This document shows positions 21,501 through 33,190 of a DNA stretch of 64,000 bases, piece after piece; position 1 is the first letter of the stretch, and each line of letters opens with the position of its first letter. The notes under the pieces were generated by a model, which saw nothing but the letters and a program-made list of their open reading frames with translations, was not told the DNA's origin and did no database searches. The stretch comes from Lottia gigantea. Taxonomy: Eukaryota > Mollusca > Gastropoda > Lottiidae. Both the position numbers and the translations under genes were made by a program. The DNA lies in NCBI RefSeq assembly GCF_000327385.1, contig NW_008708987.1:2185971-2249970 (forward strand), read 5' to 3'.

Positions 21501-24366
21501 TCAAGAATGTTCATATTTCTCCTCACTTCTTGCAAAATTAAAATCCAGTATTTCAGATTGATCAGATGACTGGAACTCTAAAATAAAATGCTTCTTGTGC
21601 ATTGTCAACTCAGATATAGATATTGGAATTGTGCCATTTTCACATAAAAATATGTACTTGATCAAACTGCTTATTTGACTATGATTTACAAATAGCAAAC
21701 AAAATACATGAGATCAAACTGATTTACTCTACCTCCCTAACTTACACACTTGTAAAATATTACAAACATGCCTTTTGGAGAGGAATTAAACAAGCTTTCA
21801 TAGAAGTAGCAAAGAATCACACTGATCCACAAGGATAAATGGATCAGAGAGTAAATTCTCTTTGCCTATTATAGTCTTCGATCATAAAATCTTTAACACA
21901 AAACAGAGCCCCTTTATCCATTGTTTTTTTATGTATTTAATTTATTTATTAATAACATGCTAATATGTCATTAGGAAAATCTCTTGTAAAGAATTTCATA
22001 TTCTTGCTAGCCTTTTCACCTGTGTCTACTTAATGAAACTATCGATTTCAAAGAATTCTACTAAGGTCATAATAATTTAATGAACTTACAATCGAACTGG
22101 GCCATCTTGGTACATAGTGTGACATTACCAATGACAGCTTTAAATTCCTTCTGATTAATCAGAGTAGTAAACCATCTATTTACATTCTGAAATTCTTTTC
22201 GGAATTCTGGCTCTAACACCTAAAATATCAATCAGAGAATGTCACAAAGTATTCCTCACACAATTTGTCACTTTTAAATATTTACATTTGATTTACCAAG
22301 ATTTAAGCACTATTTGCAATTGATCCAAAGTATTCCAAAACTAGCTTATTATTCACTTTGGACTTTTATTTCAGAAATTAATAGGATATACAGCAAATTC
22401 ACTGACATCAATTGAAGCCTGAGCACTAAAAAGGTTGAGATTGGGCATTTTCCAGCACAGCACCTTGTTAGGCGATAACGAAAGAAATATTTGACTTACC
22501 TGTTGATAAAGTAATAAAAGATTACAAGCTACACTGATATCAGCCTGAGATATTCTATCACCCACCAGGTAAGTTCGAGTTAACAGGACAGTATTTAAAA
22601 CACCCAGAGCTTTCTTAATTTGCTGTTTTGCTCGCTCTGTTTCCTATAATCATAAAATAGCAATTAATATTGCTGTGCATCGTTGTGTTTTGATATGTAT
22701 CTGAGAGGTTTTTTGACAGAGGCAAATTTCTCTTCTTTTTGAAGCTGAAAATTAGTTTTAACTGTTATTTTGAAAGTTGTTACTCTTTCACTTGGGACAG
22801 TTCTTTTTATGTAGACTATGTATAAGAAATATTTTGCTTCATTTTAAACAGAGAAATTTCATATTCAAATTTGGCATAAACTGAACAAAACTTATAGCTA
22901 ATGAGTTCATCTTCACTTATAAAGTCTGTTGAATGCAAACAGCTGGTTATGTAAATGAAGATTTAAACTTCCATGCAACAGCTGGGGTATTGTTCTCCAA
23001 AACTTAACTTGAGATGTTTCATTATCATTATTCTACTGTTTATCTTTTGTCTGTATTTTAAGTTTTATGGAGAGCAAGTCCCCCCAGTTTGTTATTAAAT
23101 AGTAGTCTTAACTTAGACTTTAAACATAGGAAAGTTTAGAAATAGGTCTACCTACCTGTTTGTTGAACTGAACTAATCCTAAACATGGAAACACCCAGGT
23201 ACATGCGTCTGGTAAAATTTCATTATCACCAAAATTCACCCATTGTAAAATTTCAGCAGCACTTTCTGGATTTTCACCATTCAATTTTGCATTACCAACT
23301 GGAAAACAAAAACATAGAGAAAATTAAACATCAGTTATGAGTGTGGCCAAAGTAGTTTGAGATATATTAGACACATGAAAAGACTTCGATTTTTGTCCGG
23401 GAGATTAGGTCCTTTTACTCAAACCTGCAGTCTCTCTAGACCTATGTTAGATTGGACACCCTACCATGTTAGCAAAAAGGCTTCCAACCGTCCAGGCCCC
23501 TCCTCTGTAAGAGTATAGATTTGTCATACTCATTTCTAAAGTGAACCAAATTCTTACTTACCCATGTAAGCAATAGCATTGCTTTCAAACAAACATTTAC
23601 CATTACTGGATTCAAAGGCAGGTACCTAGAAAATAACACAAACATAAAATTACTGTAATGGAAAATATTTGAGTATAAAGGTAAAATCACTGGTATCACA
23701 CAACTTATTAGAATTGAGGGTACCTTTTTAGCCTATACAACTTACACAAAAAAACTGTCTTGAGTCACGCTATGCTCACCCATACAGAACACTTGATCAG
23801 CTGATGAACAAGATGGCACTGGAGTGTCACTGTGTCAGTGTGGTCAACTTGGCACTCCCTTCAAATTTTCAAAATATGACATAACTATTTCTACAGACAG
23901 ATATGTGCCGAACTACAATAATGGTGAAATAAGCCTCTCTGATGAAATTACACGAAATCGGGCTACATCTACGAAACCTGGTCAAATGACATATTGAACT
24001 TTGCCACGACTACAAAATAAAGAAAAGATGATTGACCACAAAGAATGAAAATCAACACACTTACCTTTCCCATTGGAAACTTGGCAAGAAACTTGTCATT
24101 TTTATTTGACTCGCCAAACTTGAAATCTGACGGAACAGTTACTTTGGCACCGCTGTATTGGGCAGCGATAAGTGCCTTGTAAGCCCTAAAGTTGTTAGGG
24201 AATGTGAACAATGTCTGAAAGGAAATGAGTAAAATTATTATTTCAAATAGACCATGATATATTGATGTTCATCACCAGTCCATTTTCATTAATGTTAGAT
24301 CAATAGTTACACCGATTCAGTCGGATTTAATGCAAGAAGCCGGCAAGAACTTACTCCGGACGCCAT
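18571..24366 (-). CDS. EEF1G: Translation elongation factor eEF1B gamma subunit (421 aa)
   Basis: Eleven exons, in gene order: 24366-24355, 24214-24065, 23625-23562, 23298-23156, 22643-22500, 22219-22090, 21411-21311, 20658-20588, 20286-20114, 19169-19045, 18723-18571 (1266 nt, all phases agree). The start [17 protein letters not shown] is the usual eEF1G N-terminus. A GST-like N domain (about residues 1-80) and C domain (about 88-215) are followed by a Lys-rich linker ([17 protein letters not shown]). The conserved C-terminal EF1G domain follows, with [20 protein letters not shown] and [17 protein letters not shown]. It scaffolds the exchange-factor complex that recharges eEF1A with GTP. The first exon codes only four residues. 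Introns 7 and 9 carry five snoRNA-like genes in sense orientation. A CTTCCTCTT tract near the start could be a 5'TOP element. Confidence 0.97.
19307..19380 (-). ncRNA. Box C/D snoRNA-like gene E (eEF1G intron 9)
   Basis: Read on the minus strand (sense to the host gene): terminal stem ACATGGA paired with TCCATGT, C box AATGATGT (19372-19365), D' box CTGA (19344-19341), C'-like TGAAGA, D box CTGA (19319-19316). The guide upstream of D' is ATATGTTTTTACTT. Its target is not recognised. It differs from that of copies A-C but is shared with copy D. Confidence 0.75.
19562..19633 (-). ncRNA. Box C/D snoRNA-like gene D (eEF1G intron 9), possibly decayed
   Basis: C box AATGATGT (19627-19620), D' CTGA (19600-19597), C'-like TGAAGA and D CTGA (19574-19571), with the same D' guide as copy E. 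The terminal stem is weaker (AGGA facing TCTA), so this copy may no longer be processed. Confidence 0.6.
19787..19856 (-). ncRNA. Box C/D snoRNA-like gene C (eEF1G intron 9)
   Basis: Terminal stem CTTGGA with TCCAAG. C box AATGATGT (19849-19842), D' CTGA (19825-19822), C'-like TGAAGA, D CTGA (19798-19795). The guide CACGTTAGACTT is the same as in copies A and B apart from its far 5' bases, despite changes around it. Confidence 0.78.
20488..20510. repeat. Poly(C) tract in eEF1G intron 8
   Basis: An uninterrupted run of about 23 cytosines, a second example beside the one at 12773-12793. Its length in the assembly is likely to be inexact. Confidence 0.8.
20812..20887 (-). ncRNA. Box C/D snoRNA-like gene A (eEF1G intron 7)
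   Basis: Extended terminal stem (AAACC and TGGA facing TCCA and GGTTT). C box AATGATGT (20875-20868), D' CTGA (20851-20848), C'-like TGAAGA (20839-20834), D CTGA (20823-20820). The guide AACACGTTAGACTT precedes D'. Its complement AGUCUAACGUGU resembles a conserved segment of large-subunit rRNA as I recall it (GGAGUCUAAC); the fifth-base rule then points to the C of AGUC as the methylated residue. Family knowledge: such RNAs guide 2'-O-methylation with fibrillarin and are released from spliced introns, typically of TOP genes. Confidence 0.82.
20972..21051 (-). ncRNA. Box C/D snoRNA-like gene B (eEF1G intron 7)
   Basis: Terminal stem AATCTG and TGGA facing TCCA and CAGAT. C box AATGATGT (21039-21032), D' CTGA (21015-21012), D CTGA (20987-20984). 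The core is almost identical to copy A, including the guide AACACGTTAGACTT, but the outer stem bases differ and still pair. This compensatory pattern supports a real RNA rather than a plain repeat. Confidence 0.82.
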
Positions 24367-24525
24367 GTTCACGATATAAGAGGAAGTTACGTTGTAAGTT
24401 TTTTCGGGCATGCGCAGAGTGATTTCCATAAGTAAAGTGCCCGGATGAAAATTTTGTGTACTGAAAAAGGGAAAGTGTATGAAGAGAAATAATAATTCTT
24501 AGATTCCCAAAAATTCACAGATAAA
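24367..24525. promoter_or_regulatory. Bidirectional promoter of eEF1G and calcineurin B
   Basis: Only 159 bp separate the two start codons, which point away from each other. The interval holds an NRF-1-like GCATGCGCA (24408-24416), an ETS-like AGGAAGT (24381-24387) and, on the eEF1G strand, the pyrimidine run CTTCCTCTT (24386-24378) that may be the 5'TOP cap site. No TATA box. A compact CpG-containing core like this is typical of shared housekeeping promoters. Confidence 0.75.
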
Positions 24526-27500
24526 ATGGTAAGAGAAGGTTCTAATTTGGTCCACAATTTGACTTTTAGTCTATGTGCCTATCCCTATTTAGAAATTTTC
24601 CATTTTGACTTCAGAGTTCGGTAAATAAAGAGCAAACTGAAATGATAAGCCTGGAAACAGTGGAAACCTATCCTATTAAAAAATGGAGATATCCATCTTT
24701 CTATTTTGTTTTATTCCATTTCGAGTTAATAAAACGTCTATTCAAAATGAGACACCTTTGGTTATATAACTCATTTTCTTGCACACAGCCCAAGACCAAA
24801 TATCCATGTATTTTTTCAAAGCAAGAGTCATAAGTTTACAGGAATATTGAACAGTTAGGCTACAGGAAACACAAATACCGGGACCTGTTTTCTTCATTTT
24901 AATGTTCATCTGATGCCTCTGTCAAGACCCTAGCTCTCTAATTGTAATCCTCTGAATCATTAGTGGGTTTATGTAGGCAGATTAGAAGATTATGATATCT
25001 CAGATCTTTGACAGAAGTGTTTCTATTAAGTTTTAACTAAGCTTATTGGCTTGTTTTTGTAAACATACATTATTTAATGATAATAAAAATGATAATATGT
25101 TCATTACAAAGGGTACAAAATTAGTCACGTAAATACCAACGATCATCAAGATCTGTTTTTGGTACCCGCTGATAGACCAGGACCAAATAAGCCTGTCAGA
25201 AATTGCCTCTGTGTGACTGTTACCTTATGGGGCTAAATTGTCAAGTCTGTTTTTTTTCTATCTTGACGGATGAAAGCCAAAAGGCAAAAGCTTGATTTCA
25301 TGTTGTTCTATCTGTATTTTAGGGAAATGAAAACAGCCTTCCATTAGAACTCTGCTCTACCTGTAAGTATTTCCTGTTTTCTCTATGAAAGAAGTTTTTT
25401 GGTAAAGATGATAATGATATATGAGGCTCTTTGTCTTGGTAACGTCATAAATGTTTATTCTGTGTGACATTGTGAAAACCATAGATTTCTTATTGTAAAA
25501 AGGTTATAGTCATAATGGCCCTAGACCAAAATGGTCCCACAATTTTTTCTTGGGTCCATTTTGAATTTTTTTGAGGTGCCATTTTGACTTGAAAATTTGG
25601 TTGAAATCAAAGAGTAATTTCTTGGGACATTTTGACTATTTTTTTTGGGACCATGTTGACTTTTGGGGCCATTTTGACCTGGGACCATTTTGGTTTAGGG
25701 CCATTATGACTATAACCCTTTGTAAAATAGTAACGGTACTTATTTTCCCCATAAGAATAGATTTTGTAAAAATGTAACTTAAGTGTTGCTGACGTAAAGC
25801 TAATAGATAGTAGATCAAATACACTCCTTATAAATTCCAGGTAAATTATTCCAGTCTCCATTTTGTTTGATTGCCTGAAGAGTTGTGGGATATTTACAGT
25901 CCTTTATGTCAGACAAAGCTTTGTTATTGTTGGACATATCTGGCAAATACATTGTAATCAAGAATCCTGTAACCTGTCAATTATTTTATATTTTCAGTCG
26001 ATGCAGATGAGATTAAAAGATTAGGAAAACGATTTCGTAAACTAGATTTAGATAATTCCGGTTCATTAAGCGTGGAAGAGTTTATGACATTACCAGAATT
26101 ACAACAGAATCCACTAGTTCAGAGAGTAATAGATATATTTGATACCGATGGTAACGGAGAGGTTGATTTTAAAGGTATGCCCGTTTGTTTGTTTCTAATT
26201 CTGAGTTTCCAGAAGATTTTCATCAGATTATACAATTATTTTTAGTGGGGTGGCTAAGTTTTCTCTTTGGTACCAGTGAGCTAGCTCAATTCATCTACAG
26301 CAAATTAGATTTTTTATGATTCTGTGGCATGAGTTGGAAAACTGAATGGAAATTCTAGATTGGAGTCCTATTACTAGGCTAGCTTATATTTTTATTTATT
26401 GAATTGTTGTGAATACAATAAAGATTTTATAAAATGTATTGGTTGGCTAGTCGATGCAAACTAATTGATTGTTTTTGTATCTTCAGAATTTATAGAGGGT
26501 ATCTCTCAGTTTAGTGTAAAGGGTGATAAAGAATCGAAATTACGGTGTAAGTATTCATAATGGACAACAGAAAAGTTCTGTATTTGTTTGAATATAATTT
26601 GTGACAATAATACTGTTTACATGTTGCTGTCGTACAAGTGTATTGCCAGGTGTTTGATGCTATTTTCTTAATTAATCGGCTTAAGAATATTTATAACATC
26701 ATCAGAACCTCCCGATTATTTTCTGGTAGATTGTACTAAAAATATTTTATCTATTGACCATCATTCAATTTTGGGTATCATGAGAATTGCTTCCCTTTGA
26801 AGCCTTTTGATGATCATAATCATATCATGAATCACTGAATTGTTGGAACCGCAAACTTAGATAAGAACTTGGAATGGTAAAAATGAAAGCTATCACTGTG
26901 TCACATACACGTATATAGACTGTAAAACCTCTCTACAATCCCGTTGGTTTTTTTCAGTTGCTTTTAAAATTTATGATATGGATAAAGATGGTTATATTTC
27001 TAATGGTGAATTATTTCAAGTTTTAAAAATGATGGTAGGGAATAATTTAAAAGATACCCAACTACAACAGATAGTAGATAAAACTATCATTCATGCTGAT
27101 ACTGATGGCGATGGAAAAATTTCTTTCGAAGAATTTTGTTCTGTAAGTAGATTTTTTTTATTGATCTTTGCATGTTTATTTCAAATTTCCTTCATTGCAC
27201 ATTGCGAGGTATTGACATTGTCAAAATGTCCATGAAACAAGGGTCAGAATTCACATGCATAATAATATATACAAAGTACAATACATCTAAAAATAAAACA
27301 AACAGAAGTGATAATATTTTACAAATTTCTTTTTCATTATTTGCACTTTTAAGTTTTCAGTCCATGCCACACTGCAATACCTTGATCTTCTTTGCTTTGA
27401 AAACATAGTGGGACATAAACTATATGTTAAAATTAGATTATTTCAAAATTGTGCAAATCCATGATATCAGTGTTCTCGATACACATTTTAAGTCTAGTAA

Positions 27501-27647
27501 TCTTCTTTACAATCCCTTTAATCATCCTAATCCTGGTGCAATAAGATAGACTTTGACTAGATATAAAATTGATTTGTTTATTTATTTATTTATTTACAGG
27601 TTGTTGGTACGATGGACGTTCATAAGAAAATGGTTGTCGATGTCTAG
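24526..27647 (+). CDS. PPP3R1: Calcineurin regulatory subunit B (170 aa)
   Basis: Six coding exons: 24526-24528 (the ATG alone), 25323-25362, 25998-26174, 26487-26546, 26958-27142, 27600-27647. They total 513 nt with matching phases, exactly the family length of 170 aa. The protein starts [12 protein letters not shown], so the N-myristoylation glycine is present. It carries four EF hands with loops [36 protein letters not shown] and [12 protein letters not shown], and ends HKKMVVDV. It binds and activates calcineurin A phosphatase in response to calcium. Transcribed divergently from eEF1G. Intron 2 contains a MITE (25501-25719). The symbol is that of the vertebrate orthologue. Confidence 0.96.
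25501..25719. mobile_element. 219-bp MITE with 8-bp target duplication, in calcineurin B intron 2
   Basis: Bounded by a perfect direct repeat TTGTAAAA (25493-25500 and 25720-25727). Terminal inverted repeats of about 40 bp begin AGGTTATAGTCATAATGGCC at the left and, read inward from the right, AGGGTTATAGTCATAATGGC. The interior is a series of degenerate copies of a short motif of the type GGGACCATTTTGACT. The 8-bp duplication suggests mobilisation by a hAT- or P-type transposase. Confidence 0.88.
27455..27525. mobile_element. P1 MITE, right-end fragment in calcineurin B intron 5
   Basis: Carries GTGCAAATCCATGATATCAG, TCGATACACATTTTAAG and the terminal CTTTACAATCCCTTTAA of the P1 family. The left arm is absent. 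Confidence 0.6.
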
Positions 27648-30600
27648 AAAAACCTTGTTTTGTTATTTCATATTGTTTTTTTCTCTTTCCCATGACAGCT
27701 TTCTCTCTCTTTCCAAAAATTGTCATCGAGTTTCTATGACGCCACATATGTTTATCGTATTGTCTGTTATTATTAATATTATGTTGCTATGGTAACAGTT
27801 TTAATAATCATTTAAATTCCACCGTTCTTCATGGACTCTTTCTCATGTATAGCTTGATGCTAAGGCATTAAAGTAACTTAATGAGAGACTGTGGAAAAAC
27901 TAGGGCATAGACAATTATACCCCTGCCCCCCTTCAAACAATTTTACCCTGGGGCTGCATTCTCAAAAATTTGACTAAGATAAAATCAAGAATAACCTACC
28001 AATACTCATTGAAGTTTTCTGTCCTATTGAATGGAATTTGGCAAAAAGCATCAATAAGTTCTGTGGAGCCATGTTCAAAATTTAACTTAAGAGAATATCT
28101 GACGAATGTATTACATTGTTTGTGGGATGGCAGGTTCTAATTGTGGTAAGAAATAAGGTTTCATTTGTCTTCTATTGTGTCAAATATTTTCTACCTTTCG
28201 GCATGTTTTTAAAAGTTTTGTCAAGTATTGAATCTCGAAGAAAAAAACTAAAAGTCACGATTTCAACTAATCAACATTTTCATTAATACATGATTACTTT
28301 TTCGTGACACGCAATTATAAAATTAAGGCACGTGACTTTGAGAGAAGAGAAGGTTGTGGTAAAATTTCATGTCATTCCACGTATCGCATGCTAATCTATT
28401 TATTTTCATTATTTTCTACGTTTCCTTTCATTTTATATTCATATTTCTATATTATTCTACGGACGTAATTTCTATAAGAAAATACTGCACAATATTAAAA
28501 TAGAGTTGGCCACTATTTCAAAAGTAAAATATTGACTAACAAAATATAACTCATGTAGACTCACAATGAGGCATGTCTCAATGAAATACTCAAGGGCAGA
28601 GTGGTGTCAGAAGAGTAAGCATGCCCTGCATCAATAACGACTCCCCCACCCCCCAGTAAATTTTTGTACTTTGACTTAGATCTCGGTATTTATGTTAAAG
28701 GACAAAAATGATGAAAATTTGGGATGTAGATTCACAAGCTTAAAGCTGTTCTACTTATTCTAGTCTAGTATTCTATGTTCTAGTGTATCTGTGGACCCGT
28801 ATTTGCCAAATTCATTATGTTATATTCTTTTTAGATATCAGTTATATTTCTATAATAAATATATTATTATGTAATAACTTAAACATAAAAAGATGGTATA
28901 CGTCCTAATTCTTTCTTAATATAGTAGGTCTGTTTCTCAGATATTTGGTATAGGTCTTGTATAGGTCCTGTTTCTAAATATTTGGTATAGGTCTTGTATA
29001 GGTCCTGTTTCTAAATATTTGTGAAATTATACTCAAAGGAAAATCGATATTTATACGATTTTTGAAGAGTCCCGAACATTTTTGAGTTAGAAAGAAATAT
29101 TGTCTCATTTCATTAGTTTTTATTCTCCCTCTTTCAAGTAAAATTAACATTGTCCATATATTATATTCTCAATTATATTTCATTTTCTCTTTTTTTAAGC
29201 AAAACTTTCAGGGTCAATGAAATCGTGTGAAATAATGATAAAATAACTAAAAAGGTGTACAATATTTATTGAAGTTGCTAGACATCCTCATTCTGATATC
29301 TTGTGTTGCCATGACAACCAATCAGCCATTTTGTTTTTTCGAATTTTTGCACTTGAGAAAGCTGTTAGTTGTTGTTTGGTGTTTTCTTGTTAAATAATAT
29401 ATATGTATTGTTGGTTTTTTTTCTATTTTATATTTTTTTTTGGTCATAATCTCTGTTTGAATGTTAAAAAGCATATAGATGTTGTGAATTTCAATTAACT
29501 TTTTCCTGTGACTTTCTTTTGGATAAATTTCCATGTATTGTGTGGTAAATCACAATCAATTCCCTGCTATGTAATTTCAAGGAATATTGATTGTTTTTCA
29601 GCGACATTTGACTTGCTGATTTTGTGTGATATAAACTCCTACCATCTTCTATATTATAACTCACTTACTTACCACACCTTCCATGTGATCATCTAGCTAG
29701 CTTATCACTCAATATGTTTATACAGAATTAAAATTTGTGAACGTGAGAACAAAACAGACATAAAAAACAATATAAGTTGAGTGTAAACCATGAATTGGAG
29801 ATTCGTCAAATACCCTTGCTAAGTGAAAATTTTAGAACCATCAACACTCATCTTGGGAAAAGTTTTAGTATCAATTTGAAAATTAGATCCTGTGGGATAT
29901 ATTCAGTAAAAACCTGCTATAAGACAATTTTATTAATTACAAATTGATTCAAAATCTGACAACCATTTCAGCCAAAATACACAATTTGTTAGCTAGTTGA
30001 CTAAAGTGTGGTTGATATTTTCTCAAGAACAGTTGTGGATTAGTTGTTGATTAGATATTCACATATTCTTTTCTTAGTTTATCACGATATGATATTTACT
30101 GGATCCTATAATATGGCTTGTTTGAGATAGTATTTCCATATTGACCTCCTAGTCCTGAAAAATTAAGCCAAAATATTTTGGAAGAAATGATATCAGGTTA
30201 ATGCTTGATTTGAACAAGCAGTCTGCTTCAGATTTTTTTAAGGCCGTGGTTATTTGTACCACGAAGGTACAAAAATGGGTATTACAAACATATGGCCATC
30301 CATACTAACCTTAACAAAGTCACTTAATATCATTCTTGACAATCTAAATGGCTTCTCGCTTTGTAAATAAACCACAAAATTAGCGCGCCTTTTGTGTCTT
30401 ATATTATCCATACTGTTGTTAGCAGCCATAGAGAACACACAATCAAGACGGTGCAAATAGCCAGTGTGTTTTTTTAAACAGTTTTCATGTTTGAGGACTA
30501 TATGAAAATATTCTCTCGAACAAGCCATACACTGCACGTTTTGAAATTTTTAATTATAGATTAATATATTAGCATAATGAATTAAGCTATATGATAATTT

Positions 30601-31074
30601 ATTCAAAATGAAGTTAGATTTAGGAATTGTTTTGTAATATTTTTAGTTTGTATTTTGTGTGTTAAGTTCTTATTAAGAAGCATAATGAAAATTAATATAA
30701 GTTTTTGTAGAGAAATACATCGTTAGTGAGTAGGATTGTAAACTTAATTTTAAACTACATCATGAGTAGCTTGTACTAAAGGTGTAACTATTGAAGTTAT
30801 CTTATTTTTAATATTGGAACATTTTCTATGAAGAGAGCAATATTTTTACGATTGAAAAAAAAATTGATTTAAAGCAGGAAAATAATGCGATTGAGATGAA
30901 ATGTAGTGAGAATACTCAGAATCTCAGAAACTCAGAGTCTAGAACATCATCCTGTCGTATTTTAGTGGATGAAAAGTGAAGTAGCACTGGATAATTCTGG
31001 TTTAAGAAGGATTGATATTAGCTCTTTCTTTCTAAACTTACTCGACAATTCCTTTAACTAAATTTTTCAACCCG

Positions 31075-31330
31075 GTTTCCCCCTGTCAGTGGTACGAGGG
31101 GCTGACATGGAAAAAGCTTCTAGTCGTTCGGATGGGACAATAATACGAGGCCCTGTTTGCTACAGGCTGTGCACATTAAAGATCCCTCGACAGTTGGAAA
31201 TCGAAAAAGAGCAGTTTAATGCCACTGTCCTGACAAAATTTCCCTCATTGCACCCTGCATGGCGTTGCCCGTCTTCATTAGCCCACATGGTGCAGAAAAG
31301 TAAAACTCCATTAATTTCATTTCATTTTCC
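31075..31330 (+). mobile_element. SINE-A copy lacking the tRNA head
   Basis: Matches the body of the complete copy at 37428-37788 from ACCCGGTTTCCCCCTGTCAG through GAGGCCCTGTTTGCTAC and AGATCCCTCGACAGTTGG to CCCTGCATGGCGTTGCCC. The 5' truncation removes the polymerase III promoter. Confidence 0.85.
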
Positions 31331-31389
31331 TTTAACGAGTATCTGGCATTTTCAAATTTAATTGGTATATCGGCTCTTCCAAGTATAAC

Positions 31390-31505
31390 AGTAACTTTCC
31401 AATATTATATTGCTCTTACGAAGCTAATAATGGCCCTTGCAAGTCTGATAATGCCCTAGTAAGATTAATAATTGCCTTAGCAAGCTTGATAACGGCCCAC
31501 TTAGC
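31390..31505. repeat. Degenerate tandem repeat of about 23 bp
   Basis: Successive units of the form GCAAGTCTGATAATGCCCTA and GCAAGCTTGATAACGGCCC recur at about 23-bp spacing. Heavily diverged, so an old array. Confidence 0.5.
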
Positions 31506-33190
31506 TTATCATGATGTAGTTTATGGTTTCTGATATAGAATTAATTGTATATTTATTAATTAGATGTTATTTTGCAGTGTTTTTATGTTGAAATGAAATT
31601 GACTTTAACCGTTATATGTCCCATTGATAGAAAGTAAATTAGAATGTTCATAATCATTCTTGAAATAGCTACTTAACTTGAACTGTGTAATGTTTATCTT
31701 GACATGTCTTTTAGATGTGCTATACTATCGTTGATTATTCACAAATATAGGCATAATGTGCTAATATTTAACAGCCTCAAGTTAGTCATAGCATATTATT
31801 TACTATGTGTATTTTTTGATAAAATCAACCACCATACATGTAAGACAGGATCCTCAAAATTGATACTCCACAAAGTTTTGTCACATCTTCAAAGGGAAAA
31901 AACACAGGCATTTGTATACATGTATATTACTTATTAGTAAGGGCATTGCTATACTATATTGATATATAGCATCCTAGCCCAACAACTCAAGCCCATCCAT
32001 TTAGACCTGATATTGTCACTGAGCAGTTATTGTTTGTGTACATAAAGAGAGTTCAAATTGTCATTGGACGAGCACAAATGTCTTGGCTTTTCTCTAATGG
32101 AAACAAATGCCTGTCGGTTGACTATACTAGAAACAAATGCCTGTGGGTTATAAAATCTAAATGTTTATTTATTTATTTTTGTTGTATATTTACAATCCCT
32201 ATATGTACTCTGTCTGTTCAGCCATTGTTTATTTCTGATTGTTAATATTGTCTGTTCCTGCATAAACTCATTTTAAATAAGAGCCATTGCTAAAGATTTT
32301 CTTTGAATAAATTTTTCACAATTCCAGTTAGTGTTGGTTGTATATATATAAATACTGGTGCTATACCCACATCAATTTTATCCCAGAACAAAAAAAAGTA
32401 AAATCTCTAGGGATGAAAGTATGCATAGGTGAGGCTTGTGACATAAGTCTTAACATCTGAGAAAGGGGACCCCAAAATTCTGCAACTTATCTGGGAGAAA
32501 GGTAATGAATTTGTAGAAGCGGGGCCCAGAATTCAGTTTTAACAGTGTTTGCTCTCTAAATACATGGGAATACTGCCATGAAGTTTTCATGTTCAAGATG
32601 TTATCTATTCGAGACAATTTCATCTGCTGACTGATTGGAAGGGTTAATGCTCTGGTACATAATACAACAAGAACTAGTACGGTACTTAAAATTGTAAAAC
32701 AAAGCAGTTCATTTTGAGTATTTAATATTTTCTCATGACTTCACATTTACACACAGCACAATATCACAGGTAATTATTGTCCCCAAGTTGTATTGAGGCA
32801 ATCTTATGTGGTAGCAGTTGAAAGGCGGCTCTTGGAAGCAGAATTCTTTCCTGATGATTGGACTGCACAGAACACAAATCTTAGCAGACGACAATTAAAC
32901 TCACTACCGAATGAGCTATTGACCCAGTGTGGGAGGAATGTGTAGCTCCATTTTTTACAGCATGACATGACATTATCACCATATTATCACAACACTAATA
33001 TACTATGGATGACTATATCTTAACATTTCAGTTAACAATACACCAAGAATGATCCTCACCAGCTTGCCTGGAACTAATTCAAAATCTTCAGTTTTCCATG
33101 GTTTCTTTTTGGAACTAATTCCAATTGTCTTGGTCAGGAAAAAATTCATAATTCCTTGCACAGGAAAAAATTCCAAATCTTTACAAAGTG

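Larger units (their letters stand above)
27648..33190. other. Long AT-rich flank between convergent calcineurin B and JKAMP
   Basis: No coding exon was recognised. It probably includes long 3' UTRs. Contents: a tandem repeat of about 38 bp at 28920-29030 (GGTATAGGTCTTGTATAGG), a headless SINE-A copy (31075-31330) and a degenerate array of about 23 bp period at 31390-31505. Confidence 0.5.

Noticed and set aside
24240-24340. Sixth C/D snoRNA in eEF1G intron 1
   Set aside because: A GTGATGA C-box-like word occurs on the sense strand, but no CTGA follows at a suitable distance and no terminal stem is seen.
31089-31361. 90-codon frame starting MVRGADMEKASS
   Set aside because: Reads through a SINE-A body; the same frame is broken in other copies, including 37500-37754.
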